Source of the DNA: an uncultured Ignavibacteriota bacterium
GTDB taxonomy: Bacteria > Bacteroidota > Ignavibacteria > Tepidaquicellales > Tepidaquicellaceae
Length of the DNA: 26,491 nucleotides
Assembly: GCA_937983305.1 (NCBI GenBank)
Contig: CALKAJ010000023.1
Span: 1-26,491, forward strand
Reading direction: 5' to 3'
Part shown: positions 12,674 to 22,316 of the stretch, piece by piece
Position numbering within the stretch: the first letter of the stretch is position 1
Layout: the number at the start of each line of letters is the position of its first letter
Notes under the pieces: generated by a model
What the model saw: the letters and a program-made list of their open reading frames with translations, nothing else
The model's database searches: none
Told to the model about the DNA's origin: nothing
Translations under genes and position numbers: made by a program

Positions 12674-15058
12674 ATGAGATTAATTTTATTTGTTTCATTT
12701 TTAAGTTTGCCCTTTTTATTTTTTTCCTGTACATCTAACATTTACAATGTAGAAGTTTCAGACATCAGGGAATTAACCGATTTTAATGAAGACCTTGCCG
12801 GAGTTTTGGTTGGTGATTATTGGGGCTTCATCAACACAAACGGTGATTTTGTAATAGAGCCGCAATACCGGAATATACGGGCTTTCAACGATAAACTCGC
12901 CGCAGTTCAGTTGAACAATAAATGGGGCTATATTGATACAAAAGGTAATATGATAATTCCCGCACAATACGAAGATGCAAAAATATTCAGCGAGAATTAT
13001 GCACCCGTAAAACAAGGAAACAGGTGGGGATTTATTAAAGATAACGGAAATCTTCAGATTGATTTTCAATTTGATGATGCTCTTCCTTTTTCTGACGGTT
13101 TAGCCGCAGTACAGGTTAACGGGCAATGGGGTTATATTAAAAAAAACGGTAAGTATAAAATCGAACCAAGATTTAGTAATGCAGGTGACTTTGTTCTAAG
13201 CTTAGCACCTGTTCTCGAAAACGGTCAATGGGGATTTATCAATCAAAGCGGTGAATATAAAATAAATCCAATCTTTGAAGCGGCGCAAAGTTTCTCGCTT
13301 GTTAACACAGGTAACGTTAAAAAATATATTTTAGCCGCAGTCAATGACGATGGTAACTGGGGGTATATTGATACGAAAGGAATCTTTGTCATTAATCCAA
13401 AGTATGACGATGCTTTACCTTTTTCAGATGAAGTTGCATGGGTTAAATCTGAAGATAAATGGGGATTAATTGACAGGAAAGATAATTTACTTGTTGATTT
13501 CAATTATGAGCAAGCGGGAATGTTTGGCAGCGGTTTGGGATTGATAATTCACAACGGGAAAAAATATTATATAGATAAAAAAGGAAAAGATGCCGGAGTA
13601 TTGAAAATCACCGCATATATGGATCAATCAAACGAAAACCTGAATACTATGAATGATGACCCTGTGTTGACACCTTATGTTGGAGGTATTTATACTCATC
13701 CCAATACCTGTGCGACCTTTGGTTCAGTATTAGGAATTTATAATTTTCTTGATGATAAAATTCTAATAAATTGTGACGGTTATTTTGAATATCTATATAA
13801 TAACGTTATTATCGAACCCAAAAGTACTTTAATACCAAAGGGTTTTGACTTTCCAATGGACAGAGAGGTTAGCAGTAACATTACATTATCCGTTTTTACT
13901 TATGATACTTTAAAGTTCATTGGTAAAAATCCCGGCGGAACAACTGAAATTAAATCGGTTGCAAGCAATAAGCGAAATTGTTTCCTTACCGCTCCGCAAG
14001 GTTTTTATAAATCAACTAACAGCGGTTCGAGTTGGTCAAAAATAGAAATTGGTTTGAAATCCGCTCCAAATAAAATTTCATTTTCAAACGAAAAAGTTTT
14101 TGTTGCTTCAATGGATGGTGCTTTCTCAGGAACTAATTACGGTGAATCAGGGTGGAAGCCTTTTGGATTAGAAGGAATATATGTCTCTGATATTTACTCA
14201 TACAAGGATGATTTATATGCTTGCACACCCGACGAATTATTCTACTCAAAAACATCGGAGCCGGCCTGGGAATCAATATATAAAAAAGTTAACGGATACC
14301 CTTCAATACAATATGTTAACGATACTATCACATATATGCTGGTTAACGGAGAAGATATTTTATACTCGACACCTAAAAAGGAATCGTGGACTAAAATCAA
14401 CAGTCCAATAAAAAATAAACACATCACGGACTTGCTGTTAGTCGGCGATAAACTTTTTGCGTCAACCTTTTCGGGGATTTTTTGCTCAACTAATTTTGGA
14501 GAAGAATGGACTAATATTTCAAATAATAATATTTGGGACATTGCTTTTACGAATAATAAACTAATAGCTTGCGGTTATGGGGTTTATATTTCGGAAGATT
14601 TGGGAAAGAACTGGGAAACTATCTATACACCAAAAGATAAAAATGATAATTTTAATATGACAGAATATGAAGGAACTATTTATTTTTATGGTATGAGCAA
14701 TAATATATACCAAACGCCCGGTATAAGAAAATTTGCAAATGTAAATTATTATACGACACTTATTAAGCAGATACATAAAAGCAAGCCACTTGCCCATTTA
14801 AAAACTTACGACCTGATTTCAGGAAACAAAACCGTTTTTTATAAACAGTATTCCAATAATTCCGATAGAATCAGTTCGGCAACGATTAATGCACTTTTCA
14901 CTCAGACCGGAAATATAAATATATGGGCTCAGGCATTGAATATGCAGGATATGGGCAACTATCACCAATATTCCGATAAATTCAAAAATAATGGTTTTTA
15001 TAATCCGATGGTTGTCATTCTTGAAAAAAGGGATTTTCCTTTTGTTCCTAAATATTAA
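12674..15058 (+). CDS. WG-repeat / BNR-like propeller lipoprotein
   Basis: 794 residues from the second ATG (the alternative at 12671 adds one Met). The N-terminus LPFLFFSC suggests a lipoprotein with Cys19. Residues about 45-310 hold seven WG repeats (YWGFINTNG, KWGYIDTKG, RWGFIKDNG, QWGYIKKNG, QWGFINQSG, NWGYIDTKG, KWGLIDRKD) spaced about 40-60 residues apart, often followed by a PxY/F motif. A spacer (310-420) leads to a second half with BNR/Ycf48-like strands (YKSTNSGSSW, CSTNFGEEW, ISEDLGKNW). There is no T9SS domain. Such proteins are surface or periplasmic binding scaffolds; the ligand is unknown. An unrecognised secreted protein follows after 11 bp in the same operon. Confidence 0.82.
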   Translation: MRLILFVSFLSLPFLFFSCTSNIYNVEVSDIRELTDFNEDLAGVLVGDYWGFINTNGDFVIEPQYRNIRAFNDKLAAVQLNNKWGYIDTKGNMIIPAQYEDAKIFSENYAPVKQGNRWGFIKDNGNLQIDFQFDDALPFSDGLAAVQVNGQWGYIKKNGKYKIEPRFSNAGDFVLSLAPVLENGQWGFINQSGEYKINPIFEAAQSFSLVNTGNVKKYILAAVNDDGNWGYIDTKGIFVINPKYDDALPFSDEVAWVKSEDKWGLIDRKDNLLVDFNYEQAGMFGSGLGLIIHNGKKYYIDKKGKDAGVLKITAYMDQSNENLNTMNDDPVLTPYVGGIYTHPNTCATFGSVLGIYNFLDDKILINCDGYFEYLYNNVIIEPKSTLIPKGFDFPMDREVSSNITLSVFTYDTLKFIGKNPGGTTEIKSVASNKRNCFLTAPQGFYKSTNSGSSWSKIEIGLKSAPNKISFSNEKVFVASMDGAFSGTNYGESGWKPFGLEGIYVSDIYSYKDDLYACTPDELFYSKTSEPAWESIYKKVNGYPSIQYVNDTITYMLVNGEDILYSTPKKESWTKINSPIKNKHITDLLLVGDKLFASTFSGIFCSTNFGEEWTNISNNNIWDIAFTNNKLIACGYGVYISEDLGKNWETIYTPKDKNDNFNMTEYEGTIYFYGMSNNIYQTPGIRKFANVNYYTTLIKQIHKSKPLAHLKTYDLISGNKTVFYKQYSNNSDRISSATINALFTQTGNINIWAQALNMQDMGNYHQYSDKFKNNGFYNPMVVILEKRDFPFVPKY

Positions 15059-15069
15059 ATTTAAGAATC

Positions 15070-16188
15070 ATGAAAAAATTTATAATTTTGTTTCTAACTT
15101 TAATCATTTTAAGTAATAATATTTCTGGAAAGTTATTAGCTCAGGATTCTAACGACCCGATTAATAAAATGTATGGATTGTTTTTGGCAAATTCTCTCAA
15201 TGTAAGTATAGATGATAATTATTTTGCTATTTCATCAATACCTGTTTATTTGAATAATTTTTCCGATTGCACTTTAAAAGATTCGACATTTCATCCTGAT
15301 ATAAAGCAGTATGTTAATTTCCCTAAAGAAATTAAAGCCCGGACATCAGAAACAGGCTTTATCTATTATTCATTGCATTGGCATCTTTTTAAAAAAGACT
15401 GTAACGATTTATTTATTAAGTATAATTTTGAAAATTCTTACAGAACTCCATTTGTTTTTCATATATTAAGAGAATTGCCCGGATTTCCTGATCCACCGCA
15501 AAGTAATCACGACGGCATAAAAAACGGACTTGCAGTTGTATCAAAATTAATAGGTTATATTCCCGTGTATGGCGATTTAATAAGTTCTTTTTTTGATTTA
15601 ATAACTTTTCTTGTGTTTCAGGAATTGGAATATAAGAAGACAGAATATCCAATGGAATTTTATACACTTGCATATACTTATACTAACAATAAAGATATTG
15701 ATGTACCGCAAACAATTTTTTACGCGGATTCTACCGGAACACCTTCGACAAATGCTTGCTATATGTTTCATTGTTCGCCTGCACAACCGTCTGATACAGC
15801 GTTTGTTATTGAAAAAATGGTAATCTGGCCCCGGAAGTTTACGGATTATCCACCGAAAAACGTTCCCGGATATAGCAGTGCTTCTATTATTATAAACATT
15901 TATAATTCATGGGAATATTTTAATGCAAAAAATAAAACGAATGCGGAGATGATTGTTAAATACAGGCCTGATTATGCAAGTATTCCGAAACTTAAAGTTT
16001 TAGTTGATGATTTGAATAAAAAGTCATTGAATGAGATTGCTGCTCTTTATTCCGACAATTATAACACGCTGGATGCGATAGAGACAGACGGACTGCTCGA
16101 CGATTTTTATAAGGGAAATATCAATTTTAATTCGGCTGAGTTTAACAACAAGCTTAACAAAATTTTAAAAATTCATAAGCTCGATTAA
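15070..16188 (+). CDS. Secreted protein of unknown function
   Basis: 372 residues, not recognised. It has a hydrophobic signal sequence (about 1-25, ending near LLAQDSN). The body is rich in Asn, Asp and aromatic residues. An amphipathic to hydrophobic stretch (about 157-190, VSKLIGYIPVYGDLISSFFD and beyond) could be a membrane-binding hairpin. There are Cys at several sites but no metal or catalytic motif. The gene starts 11 bp after the WG-repeat lipoprotein, so the two are probably made together. The next gene is convergent. Confidence 0.72.
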   Translation: MKKFIILFLTLIILSNNISGKLLAQDSNDPINKMYGLFLANSLNVSIDDNYFAISSIPVYLNNFSDCTLKDSTFHPDIKQYVNFPKEIKARTSETGFIYYSLHWHLFKKDCNDLFIKYNFENSYRTPFVFHILRELPGFPDPPQSNHDGIKNGLAVVSKLIGYIPVYGDLISSFFDLITFLVFQELEYKKTEYPMEFYTLAYTYTNNKDIDVPQTIFYADSTGTPSTNACYMFHCSPAQPSDTAFVIEKMVIWPRKFTDYPPKNVPGYSSASIIINIYNSWEYFNAKNKTNAEMIVKYRPDYASIPKLKVLVDDLNKKSLNEIAALYSDNYNTLDAIETDGLLDDFYKGNINFNSAEFNNKLNKILKIHKLD

Positions 16189-16224
16189 GATATTTTTTTC
16201 ACATTTCCGTAGCAAACGAAGGTG

Positions 16225-16275
16225 TTGCCAAAGAGCGGAACACAGATGACACTGATTGGACGGAGTTACACAGAT
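16225..16275. repeat. Third GAGCGGAACACAGATGACAC repeat
   Basis: Opens TTGCCAAAGAGCGGAACACA and continues GATTGGACGGAGTTACAC, close to copy 2 at 12365. It lies between the unknown secreted protein and glyS and ends 2 bp before the glyS stop codon. Confidence 0.75.
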
Positions 16276-16277
16276 AC

Positions 16278-17633
16278 TTAAAGTTTTTCTTTGAGGAAAG
16301 GAACAAGGTTGTCTTTGTTGAGGCGTTCCTGCTTCATTGAGTCACGTTCGCGGATGGTGACGGAGCCGTTTTGTAAAGTTTCGGAATCAACGGTGATGCA
16401 ATACGGAGTGCCGCATTCGTCCTGCCTTCTGTAACGTCTGCCGACAGCACCGGAATCGTCATAGAAAACCTTGAAATGTTTTCTCAGGTCTTCGGTTATT
16501 TTTTCCGATATTTCCGGCATTCCGTCGCGATTGACAAGCGGGAAAATCGCAGCTTTAATTGGAGCAAGTTCCGGATGGAGATGCATTACAACTCTCGTTT
16601 CGGATGACTTCGTTCCGTCTGAATTTTCTTTTACAACTTCTTCCTCGTCATAGGCATCAACAAGAAATGCAAAGAAACTTCTTGAAGCACCTGCCGATGT
16701 TTCAATTACATAAGGGATATATCTTTCTTTTGTGGAATCTTCGAAATACTCAAGTTTCTTTCCGCTGAATTCGTTGTGGCGTTTCAAGTCAAAATCCGTT
16801 CTGTTGTGTATGCCTTCGATTTCTCCCCAGCCAAAAGGAAATTCATATTCTATATCAACTGCCGCTTTTGCATAGTGGGCGAGTTTTTCGTGCTCGTGGA
16901 TTTTCATTTTCTCTCTCTTCATTCCGTATTTCACAAACCAGTTTATACGCTGTTCTTTCCAGTATTCAAACCACTTCCCGTCATCTTTCGGATTAATAAA
17001 AAACTGCATTTCCATTTGCTCAAATTCTCTTGTTCGGAATAAAAAGTTTTTCGTATTTATTTCATTTCTGAATGCTTTGCCAACCTGTGCTATTCCAAAT
17101 GGAAGTTTCTGCCGCGAGGCTTCTTTCACATTCAGAAAATTAACATAGATTCCCTGAGCCGTCTCAGGTCTTAAGTAAACAACTGCACTCGTATCTTCAA
17201 GCGGTCCGATGAAAGTTTTGAACATCAAATTAAACTGGCGTGCTTCTGTAAATTTTCCTTCTTCAAAACATTTTATCGCTTTGCGTCCTTTATTTCCCTT
17301 GTTGCCGCATTCGACATCTTCAAGCTGGTCTGCGCGAAAGCGTGCCTTACACTCTTTGCAGTCAACCATCGGGTCTGTGAAATTTTCAACGTGTCCGGAT
17401 GCTTCCCAAACTCGCGGATGCATAAGAATTGATGAATCGAGACCTTCAATATTTTCCCTGAATGTCATTTCTTTCCACCACGCTTCTTTCACATTTCGCA
17501 GTAATTCTACGCCAAGTGGACCGTAGTCATAACATCCGTTTAATCCGCCGTAAATTTCAGACGACTGGAAAACAAATCCTCTTCTTTTTGATAACGATAC
17601 TATCTTTTCTGTTGTGTCTGCTGTCTTTGCCAA
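16278..17633 (-). CDS. glyS: Glycyl-tRNA synthetase, single-chain type
   Basis: 451 residues. The class II enzyme charges tRNA-Gly with glycine in the cytosol. Motif 1 region: VWEASGHVENFTDP (75-88). A Cys set C92/C95/C109/C122 suggests a zinc-binding insert. Motif 2: AFRNEINTKNFLFRTREFEQ (187-206). Motif 3: ETSAGASRSFFAF (311-323). The anticodon-binding domain fills about 348-451. This is the homodimeric (eukaryote/archaea-like) form rather than the two-gene GlyQ/GlyS form. The start is a TTG (17633); no ATG or GTG fits upstream before an in-frame TAA. Confidence 0.95.
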   Translation of the reverse strand: MAKTADTTEKIVSLSKRRGFVFQSSEIYGGLNGCYDYGPLGVELLRNVKEAWWKEMTFRENIEGLDSSILMHPRVWEASGHVENFTDPMVDCKECKARFRADQLEDVECGNKGNKGRKAIKCFEEGKFTEARQFNLMFKTFIGPLEDTSAVVYLRPETAQGIYVNFLNVKEASRQKLPFGIAQVGKAFRNEINTKNFLFRTREFEQMEMQFFINPKDDGKWFEYWKEQRINWFVKYGMKREKMKIHEHEKLAHYAKAAVDIEYEFPFGWGEIEGIHNRTDFDLKRHNEFSGKKLEYFEDSTKERYIPYVIETSAGASRSFFAFLVDAYDEEEVVKENSDGTKSSETRVVMHLHPELAPIKAAIFPLVNRDGMPEISEKITEDLRKHFKVFYDDSGAVGRRYRRQDECGTPYCITVDSETLQNGSVTIRERDSMKQERLNKDNLVPFLKEKL

Positions 17634-17698
17634 TTTAATTTTTTTAATTTATAGAATTACAAAAATACTAATTCAGGTTCTTTTTTCTTGTACCAAAA

Positions 17699-18631
17699 TT
17701 AATCCTGTTTGAAATCGTGTTTTAATACTTCTTTTAATCCCGTTTCAAAACTTCTCGGTTTATATTCCGGCATTATAGATTTGAGTTTTGCGATGTCGGT
17801 TCGTTTTTCGAATGTTCCGTCGGGACGTGATGTGTCCCAGTGAACCTCTCCGGTGTAGCCGATTACTTTGCTTGTTATCTCAATATATTCCGTGATAGAA
17901 TTATCAAATCCCGTTCCGATATTTACTATCTCAGGGCTTTCATAATTTTCCATCAGATATATACACGCCGCCGCACAATCTTCCGAGTATAAAGCTTCAC
18001 GCCTTGGTTTTCCGGTTCCCCAGAATGTCGGTGCTTTATTCTCATTTTTCGCATCGTAAATCCTTTTTATTACTGCGGCAATAAAATGTCCGTTTTCAAG
18101 GTCATAGTTATCGCCGGGTCCGTAAAGGTTTGTGGGCATAGCAGAGATTGCATTGATACCGTATTGCTTGGAATAAAGCTGACAGGCAACAATTCCCAAT
18201 CCTTTAGCAACTGCATAACCTTTATTGGTTTCTTCAACGTAGCCGGACATAAATCTGCTTTCATTAATTGGCTGAGGATTTTCTCTTGGATAGATGCAGG
18301 TTGAGCCGGTATAAAGAATTTTTGTTGAGGGCGAATATAATTTTATTGCTTCGAGTACGTTTAATATCATCATTGCATTCTGATACAAAAAATCCGCCGA
18401 CTTAGTATCATTCGCTTTTATTCCGCCTACAAGTCCCGCAGTCATAAAAAGGAATCCGGGTTTTTCATCGCGAAAATATTTTTCCACACTTTCTTTTGAG
18501 AGTAAATCAAATCCGTTTTTTCTGCCGGGCGAGGAAATATTTTCGAAACCTTCTTTTAACAGCAGTCTTTTTATCGCTCCGCCAAGCAAGCCTGTTCCTC
18601 CGAAAATAGCAATCTTTGAATTCTTTATCAT
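17699..18631 (-). CDS. fcl: GDP-L-fucose synthase
   Basis: 310 residues of the short-chain dehydrogenase (extended SDR) superfamily. It converts GDP-4-keto-6-deoxymannose to GDP-L-fucose with NADPH. The Rossmann motif GGTGLLG is at 11-17. The active site follows the Fcl pattern: GSTCIYP (Ser110, Cys112) and Tyr139-x-x-x-Lys143. MPTNLYGPGDNYD (165-177) is a strong family signature. The partner gmd is not in the window. Its ATG shares one base with the stop of the upstream aldehyde dehydrogenase gene (TAATG), so the two are translationally coupled. Likely supplies fucose for surface glycans. Confidence 0.88.
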   Translation of the reverse strand: MIKNSKIAIFGGTGLLGGAIKRLLLKEGFENISSPGRKNGFDLLSKESVEKYFRDEKPGFLFMTAGLVGGIKANDTKSADFLYQNAMMILNVLEAIKLYSPSTKILYTGSTCIYPRENPQPINESRFMSGYVEETNKGYAVAKGLGIVACQLYSKQYGINAISAMPTNLYGPGDNYDLENGHFIAAVIKRIYDAKNENKAPTFWGTGKPRREALYSEDCAAACIYLMENYESPEIVNIGTGFDNSITEYIEITSKVIGYTGEVHWDTSRPDGTFEKRTDIAKLKSIMPEYKPRSFETGLKEVLKHDFKQD

Positions 18632-20091
18632 TATATATCGTTTAATTTTTCCATTACCAAAATTTTTCTTTCTGTCATTTCTTCTATTGCATATTTTATT
18701 CCTTCTTTGCCTGTACCGGAATGTTTTACGCCGCCATAAGGCATAGTATCCATTCTGTAAGTTGGTACATCGTTTACCACAACACCGCCTGCCTCAATAT
18801 TTTCGTATGCATATAGAGCATTTTTCAAATCATTTGTAAAAATTCCCGCCTGCAATCCGAAGTCCGAGTTATTAACTTCTTCAACTGCCTGTTTAATGTT
18901 ATCAATCTCGCGTAAGGTAAGTATGGGAGCGAAAGCTTCTTTCGAATTGATATTCGATTCTCTGCTTGCACCTTTAATAATAGTGGGCTCAATTACTGCA
19001 CCGTCACGGTTTCCGCCTGTTAATATTTCCGCATTGCTATCCATAGCTTCGCCGAGCCATCTTTCAATACGCTCCGCTTCAGCAGAATTAATCATCGGTC
19101 CGGTTACGGTATTTTCATCAAAGGGATTTCCATATTGAATCTTTTTGGTTTCGGCTTTTAAAAGCTCCGAAAATTTTTCGCTGATATCTTTATGAACAAA
19201 AACTCTTTGAACTGATATACAGCTTTGCCCTGCAACTGCAAATGCCGCTACGGAAATTTTCGCCGCCGCTTTTTCAAGCTCTGCAGTTTTATCTATTATC
19301 ACTCCTGCATTACCGCCTAACTCAAGCGATATTCTTTGCTGTGAAATTTTCCGTTTAATACCCCAGCCGACAACGGGACTTCCTGTGAAACTAATCATTT
19401 TAATTCTCGAATCGGAAAGCCAGAATTCCGCTTCGCTGCCTGTACTTGTAATCACGTTAACCGGACAAAAATCCAATCCGGTTTCTTCCGCACTTTCTTT
19501 AACAATTTTTCCAATTTCAATTCCGCATACCAGCGAACTGCTTGCGGGCTTAAGCAATACAACATTACCTGATGCAAGTGCAGGCGAGAGTTTATGTGCA
19601 ACGAGATTAACGGGGAAATTCCAGGGAGTAATTGCAAAAATAACTCCAATCGGGAATCTTCTTATTATCCCTATTTTATTTTCCGAACCTTTCAGTAAAT
19701 CCAAATCCATCGTTTCGCCCTGAATTCTTTTAGACTCTTCGGCGCCCGTTCTGAAAGTCAGTATTGCCCTATCCACTTCGAGCCTTGCGAATTTTATTGG
19801 TTTTCCTGTTTCCTGCGTAATGGTTTCGGCAAGAAAATCTTTTCGTTCCGAGATTTTTTTCGTTATCGCATCGAGCAAATTATATCTCTGATAAACGGGG
19901 ACTTTTTTATATTTCTCAAAAACCGAAGTAAGATAGTTCAGAGATTTATTAATATCCTCTTTTTTTGTCTTATAAACTTTTTTTACAACCTTTGCGGAAT
20001 AGGGATTAATTATATCAATAGTTTCATCCGATGAAATAAATTCATTCCCTATTAAATATTTTTCTGCATCCATAATCTTTGTTTTATACAT
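18631..20091 (-). CDS. NAD(P)-dependent aldehyde dehydrogenase (lactaldehyde/GapN-like subgroup)
   Basis: 486 residues from ATG 20091; ATG 20073 (MDAEKYLIG) fits the family N-terminus equally well, and a TTG at 20094 is also open. ALDH features are complete: TPWNFP with Asn158, LLKPAS with Lys181, SLELGGN with Glu257, and AGQSCISVQRVFV with nucleophile Cys291. The GQSCISVQR form and overall pattern resemble lactaldehyde, phosphonoacetaldehyde and GapN-type enzymes more than betaine aldehyde dehydrogenases. The substrate is not decided by sequence. It is first in a two-gene operon with fcl; whether the two share a pathway is unclear, since lactaldehyde belongs to fucose breakdown while fcl is biosynthetic. 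Confidence 0.87.
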   Translation of the reverse strand: MYKTKIMDAEKYLIGNEFISSDETIDIINPYSAKVVKKVYKTKKEDINKSLNYLTSVFEKYKKVPVYQRYNLLDAITKKISERKDFLAETITQETGKPIKFARLEVDRAILTFRTGAEESKRIQGETMDLDLLKGSENKIGIIRRFPIGVIFAITPWNFPVNLVAHKLSPALASGNVVLLKPASSSLVCGIEIGKIVKESAEETGLDFCPVNVITSTGSEAEFWLSDSRIKMISFTGSPVVGWGIKRKISQQRISLELGGNAGVIIDKTAELEKAAAKISVAAFAVAGQSCISVQRVFVHKDISEKFSELLKAETKKIQYGNPFDENTVTGPMINSAEAERIERWLGEAMDSNAEILTGGNRDGAVIEPTIIKGASRESNINSKEAFAPILTLREIDNIKQAVEEVNNSDFGLQAGIFTNDLKNALYAYENIEAGGVVVNDVPTYRMDTMPYGGVKHSGTGKEGIKYAIEEMTERKILVMEKLNDI

Positions 20092-20174
20092 CAAAATAAT
20101 AAAAATAATGAAATATAAATATTAATAAAAAATACTTATATTTAGCATATTTATAAACTTAAATCCTGAGCGAG

Positions 20175-21779
20175 ATGAAAAAGATAATTACTCTTTTCAT
20201 TTTTTTAGTTTTCCTATCCAATACTTATTCACAAAATCAATCAGCCGTTTATCAGTCAAATCTTGTAAAGTTTATCACAACTCCGGTATCTGTTGACGGC
20301 AGCGGATTTCCGGTTCCTGTTCCGGGCTCATCGCCTTTTGGTATAAATACTTCCGAAGCCAGATGGAACTATCAGGACCCGTCGAGCATCGGCGGCAATG
20401 GTGCTATGAGCGGTCCCGGAAATCTTTTTTCACTTCCGTGGAATCTTAACAATAAAAGATTATGTCTGTATGATTCGATGTCATCAAATCCGGTATGGAC
20501 ATACACAGCGGCAACAAATGCAAATGACGGACATTCTGCGATGAATGATTCCGGAACACTTATCGTTTTTTCTTCGGGCAAAAACATTTTAATGTTTAAT
20601 AAAAATTCAAATGTTCCGGTAAATAATTTTAATCTTGCGGTTCTGCCCGATACCGGAAATGCAGGTCCTGTTGATATGGCAATGGACGGAAGTTTTTATA
20701 TCGGCACTGCTGTAAGAAGCGATACTTCAACTGTATTAAGATTAAATGCAGACGGCACTCAGGGCTGGAAGCTCAGAGTTCCGACTTCAGTTTACGGTGT
20801 AAATATTTCCCGCAACGACTCACTTGTAATTGTAAACACATATTCAAAATACTGGGTTGTAAACACTCATACGGGCGAAGTAAGATTTCAGGGCGATATA
20901 ACTTACGGCACTCAGGCAAAGCAAGGCATCAGCGGAAACGGCACTTACATTGCACTTATTGATTACCGCGGATATACAAGACTGCTCGAATGGAACGGCA
21001 GTGCATACGTATTAAAATGGACTGTGCAGGAAACTCCGGGCTCATATTACAACTGGATTACGGCAGTTGATATTTCCGAAGACGGACAGTATGTTGTAAA
21101 CGGCTCTCTGATATTTTTAACGAGCAGTTCCTTTGACGGAAGAATTAAAGTTTACAAAATCTCTGCCGGAAATACTCCGGTTTGGTCTTACGTCGGATGC
21201 GGCGATGAAGTTCAGTCGGTTGCATTTTCGCGTAACGGCAATATAGTTTCGGCGGCAAGCTGGGGCGATCTGGCACATACAAAGAGCGATTTAGTAGTAT
21301 TCAAAACCCGCAACACAACGGGAATTCCGCTATACACTTTAAAAACAAGCGGCTCAATGTTTTATACTTCCGTATCAAACGACGGCAGGTCTGTATTTGC
21401 AACGGGAAAAGCCGTACACGCAAGGCAGATGGGAAGCGGCGGATTGCTTTATAACATAGCAATTGACACAAATGAAAATCCCGTAAACATCACTGCGGAA
21501 AACAGTTTAATACCCGATAAAAATTACCTTCATCAGAATTATCCTAATCCTTTCAATCCTTCGACAAATATAAATTTTGATTTAAAAGATAACGGTGCGG
21601 TTTCTCTTGATGTTTATGATGTTTCGGGAAAACTTGTCAGAAGAATTTTCGGCGGATTCCTGAGTGCAGGAACTTACAATATAAATTTCAATGCTTCGGG
21701 TCTCGGAAGCGGAATATATTTCTGCAGGATGCAGTCAGGTGATTTTGTTCAGGTGAATAAATTAATACTTGTAAAATAA
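20175..21779 (+). CDS. Secreted beta-propeller protein with T9SS sorting domain
   Basis: 534 residues with a signal peptide (about 1-19). Residues about 20-435 contain repeated beta-propeller-like strands (VWTYTAAT, GTLIVFSSG, VYGVNISRNDS, VDISEDGQYV, VQSVAFSRNGNIV), resembling WD40/quinoprotein propellers. There is no clear catalytic or metal motif. Residues 451-534 form a T9SS type A domain (QNYPNPFNP, VYDVSGKLV, ending in NKLILVK). The gene is followed without a gap by a DUF2752 protein. The role is not known; it is probably a surface-exposed binding protein. Confidence 0.8.
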   Translation: MKKIITLFIFLVFLSNTYSQNQSAVYQSNLVKFITTPVSVDGSGFPVPVPGSSPFGINTSEARWNYQDPSSIGGNGAMSGPGNLFSLPWNLNNKRLCLYDSMSSNPVWTYTAATNANDGHSAMNDSGTLIVFSSGKNILMFNKNSNVPVNNFNLAVLPDTGNAGPVDMAMDGSFYIGTAVRSDTSTVLRLNADGTQGWKLRVPTSVYGVNISRNDSLVIVNTYSKYWVVNTHTGEVRFQGDITYGTQAKQGISGNGTYIALIDYRGYTRLLEWNGSAYVLKWTVQETPGSYYNWITAVDISEDGQYVVNGSLIFLTSSSFDGRIKVYKISAGNTPVWSYVGCGDEVQSVAFSRNGNIVSAASWGDLAHTKSDLVVFKTRNTTGIPLYTLKTSGSMFYTSVSNDGRSVFATGKAVHARQMGSGGLLYNIAIDTNENPVNITAENSLIPDKNYLHQNYPNPFNPSTNINFDLKDNGAVSLDVYDVSGKLVRRIFGGFLSAGTYNINFNASGLGSGIYFCRMQSGDFVQVNKLILVK

Positions 21780-22217
21780 TTGCTCGTTGATTATAACGGA
21801 TTCGATAAAAAATTTATTCGTAAAAGAAAATTAAAAGCGGCGGCTTTTTTATTTGCAGTTGCCGCTTATTCTTTAGCACTGATTATTATAAACCCGAAAG
21901 ATTTTCCTGTGCAGATTCCCTGTTTATTTTACGAGGTAACAGGTTTATACTGTCCGGGCTGTGGAGGTAATCGGGGCGCATTTCTGATACTTCACGGGGA
22001 TATATTGACGGGATTGAAAAATAATTTATTGCTTCTGATTTTTATTCCCGGGTTTGTTCTCGCATCGCTCAATGAGTTTCTTTTCATCGTTACCGGAAAG
22101 CAGTTCAGGTATCCTGAGTTTAAGAGTAAGGTTTTATACGGATTGGTTGTTGCGGTTTTGTTGTATTGGATTTTGAGGAATTTGCCCTTTGAGGGGTTTT
22201 CTGTTTTAAAACCATAA
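21780..22217 (+). CDS. DUF2752 membrane protein
   Basis: 145 residues. The DUF2752 core is clear: PCLFYEVTGLYCPGCGGNRG (47-66) with Cys48, Cys58 and Cys61, then LHGDILTGLKNN. Three hydrophobic segments (about 20-38, 82-104, 117-133) suggest a small inner-membrane protein. The start is a TTG at 21780, the base right after the preceding TAA; there is no ATG in the whole open frame, so coupling to the upstream gene is likely. The family's function is unknown. Confidence 0.82.
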   Translation: MLVDYNGFDKKFIRKRKLKAAAFLFAVAAYSLALIIINPKDFPVQIPCLFYEVTGLYCPGCGGNRGAFLILHGDILTGLKNNLLLLIFIPGFVLASLNEFLFIVTGKQFRYPEFKSKVLYGLVVAVLLYWILRNLPFEGFSVLKP

Positions 22218-22244
22218 AAATCAGTTTATCAAGTTTAAAAAATT

Positions 22245-22284
22245 AAGGCGGCAAATATCAGTTCACGAAATAATGCCGCCTTTT
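22245..22284 (+). terminator. Terminator of the propeller-DUF2752 operon
   Basis: AAGGCGGCA (22245-22253) and TGCCGCCTT (22274-22282) form a 9-bp stem around 20 nt, ending in TTTT. It lies between convergent genes and may serve both. Confidence 0.65.
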
Positions 22285-22316
22285 GTATCAATGAGAACAA
22301 AATCTATCTTGACAAA

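Noticed and set aside
12496..12738. 80-codon open frame upstream of the WG-repeat gene
   Set aside because: It overlaps the well-supported start of that gene, includes the degenerate repeat, and its composition is that of AT-rich non-coding DNA.
18631..20091. Fucose catabolic operon (lactaldehyde dehydrogenase with a fucose gene)
   Set aside because: The neighbouring fcl gene is biosynthetic, and no fucose isomerase, kinase or aldolase is present, so the pathway link is not supported.
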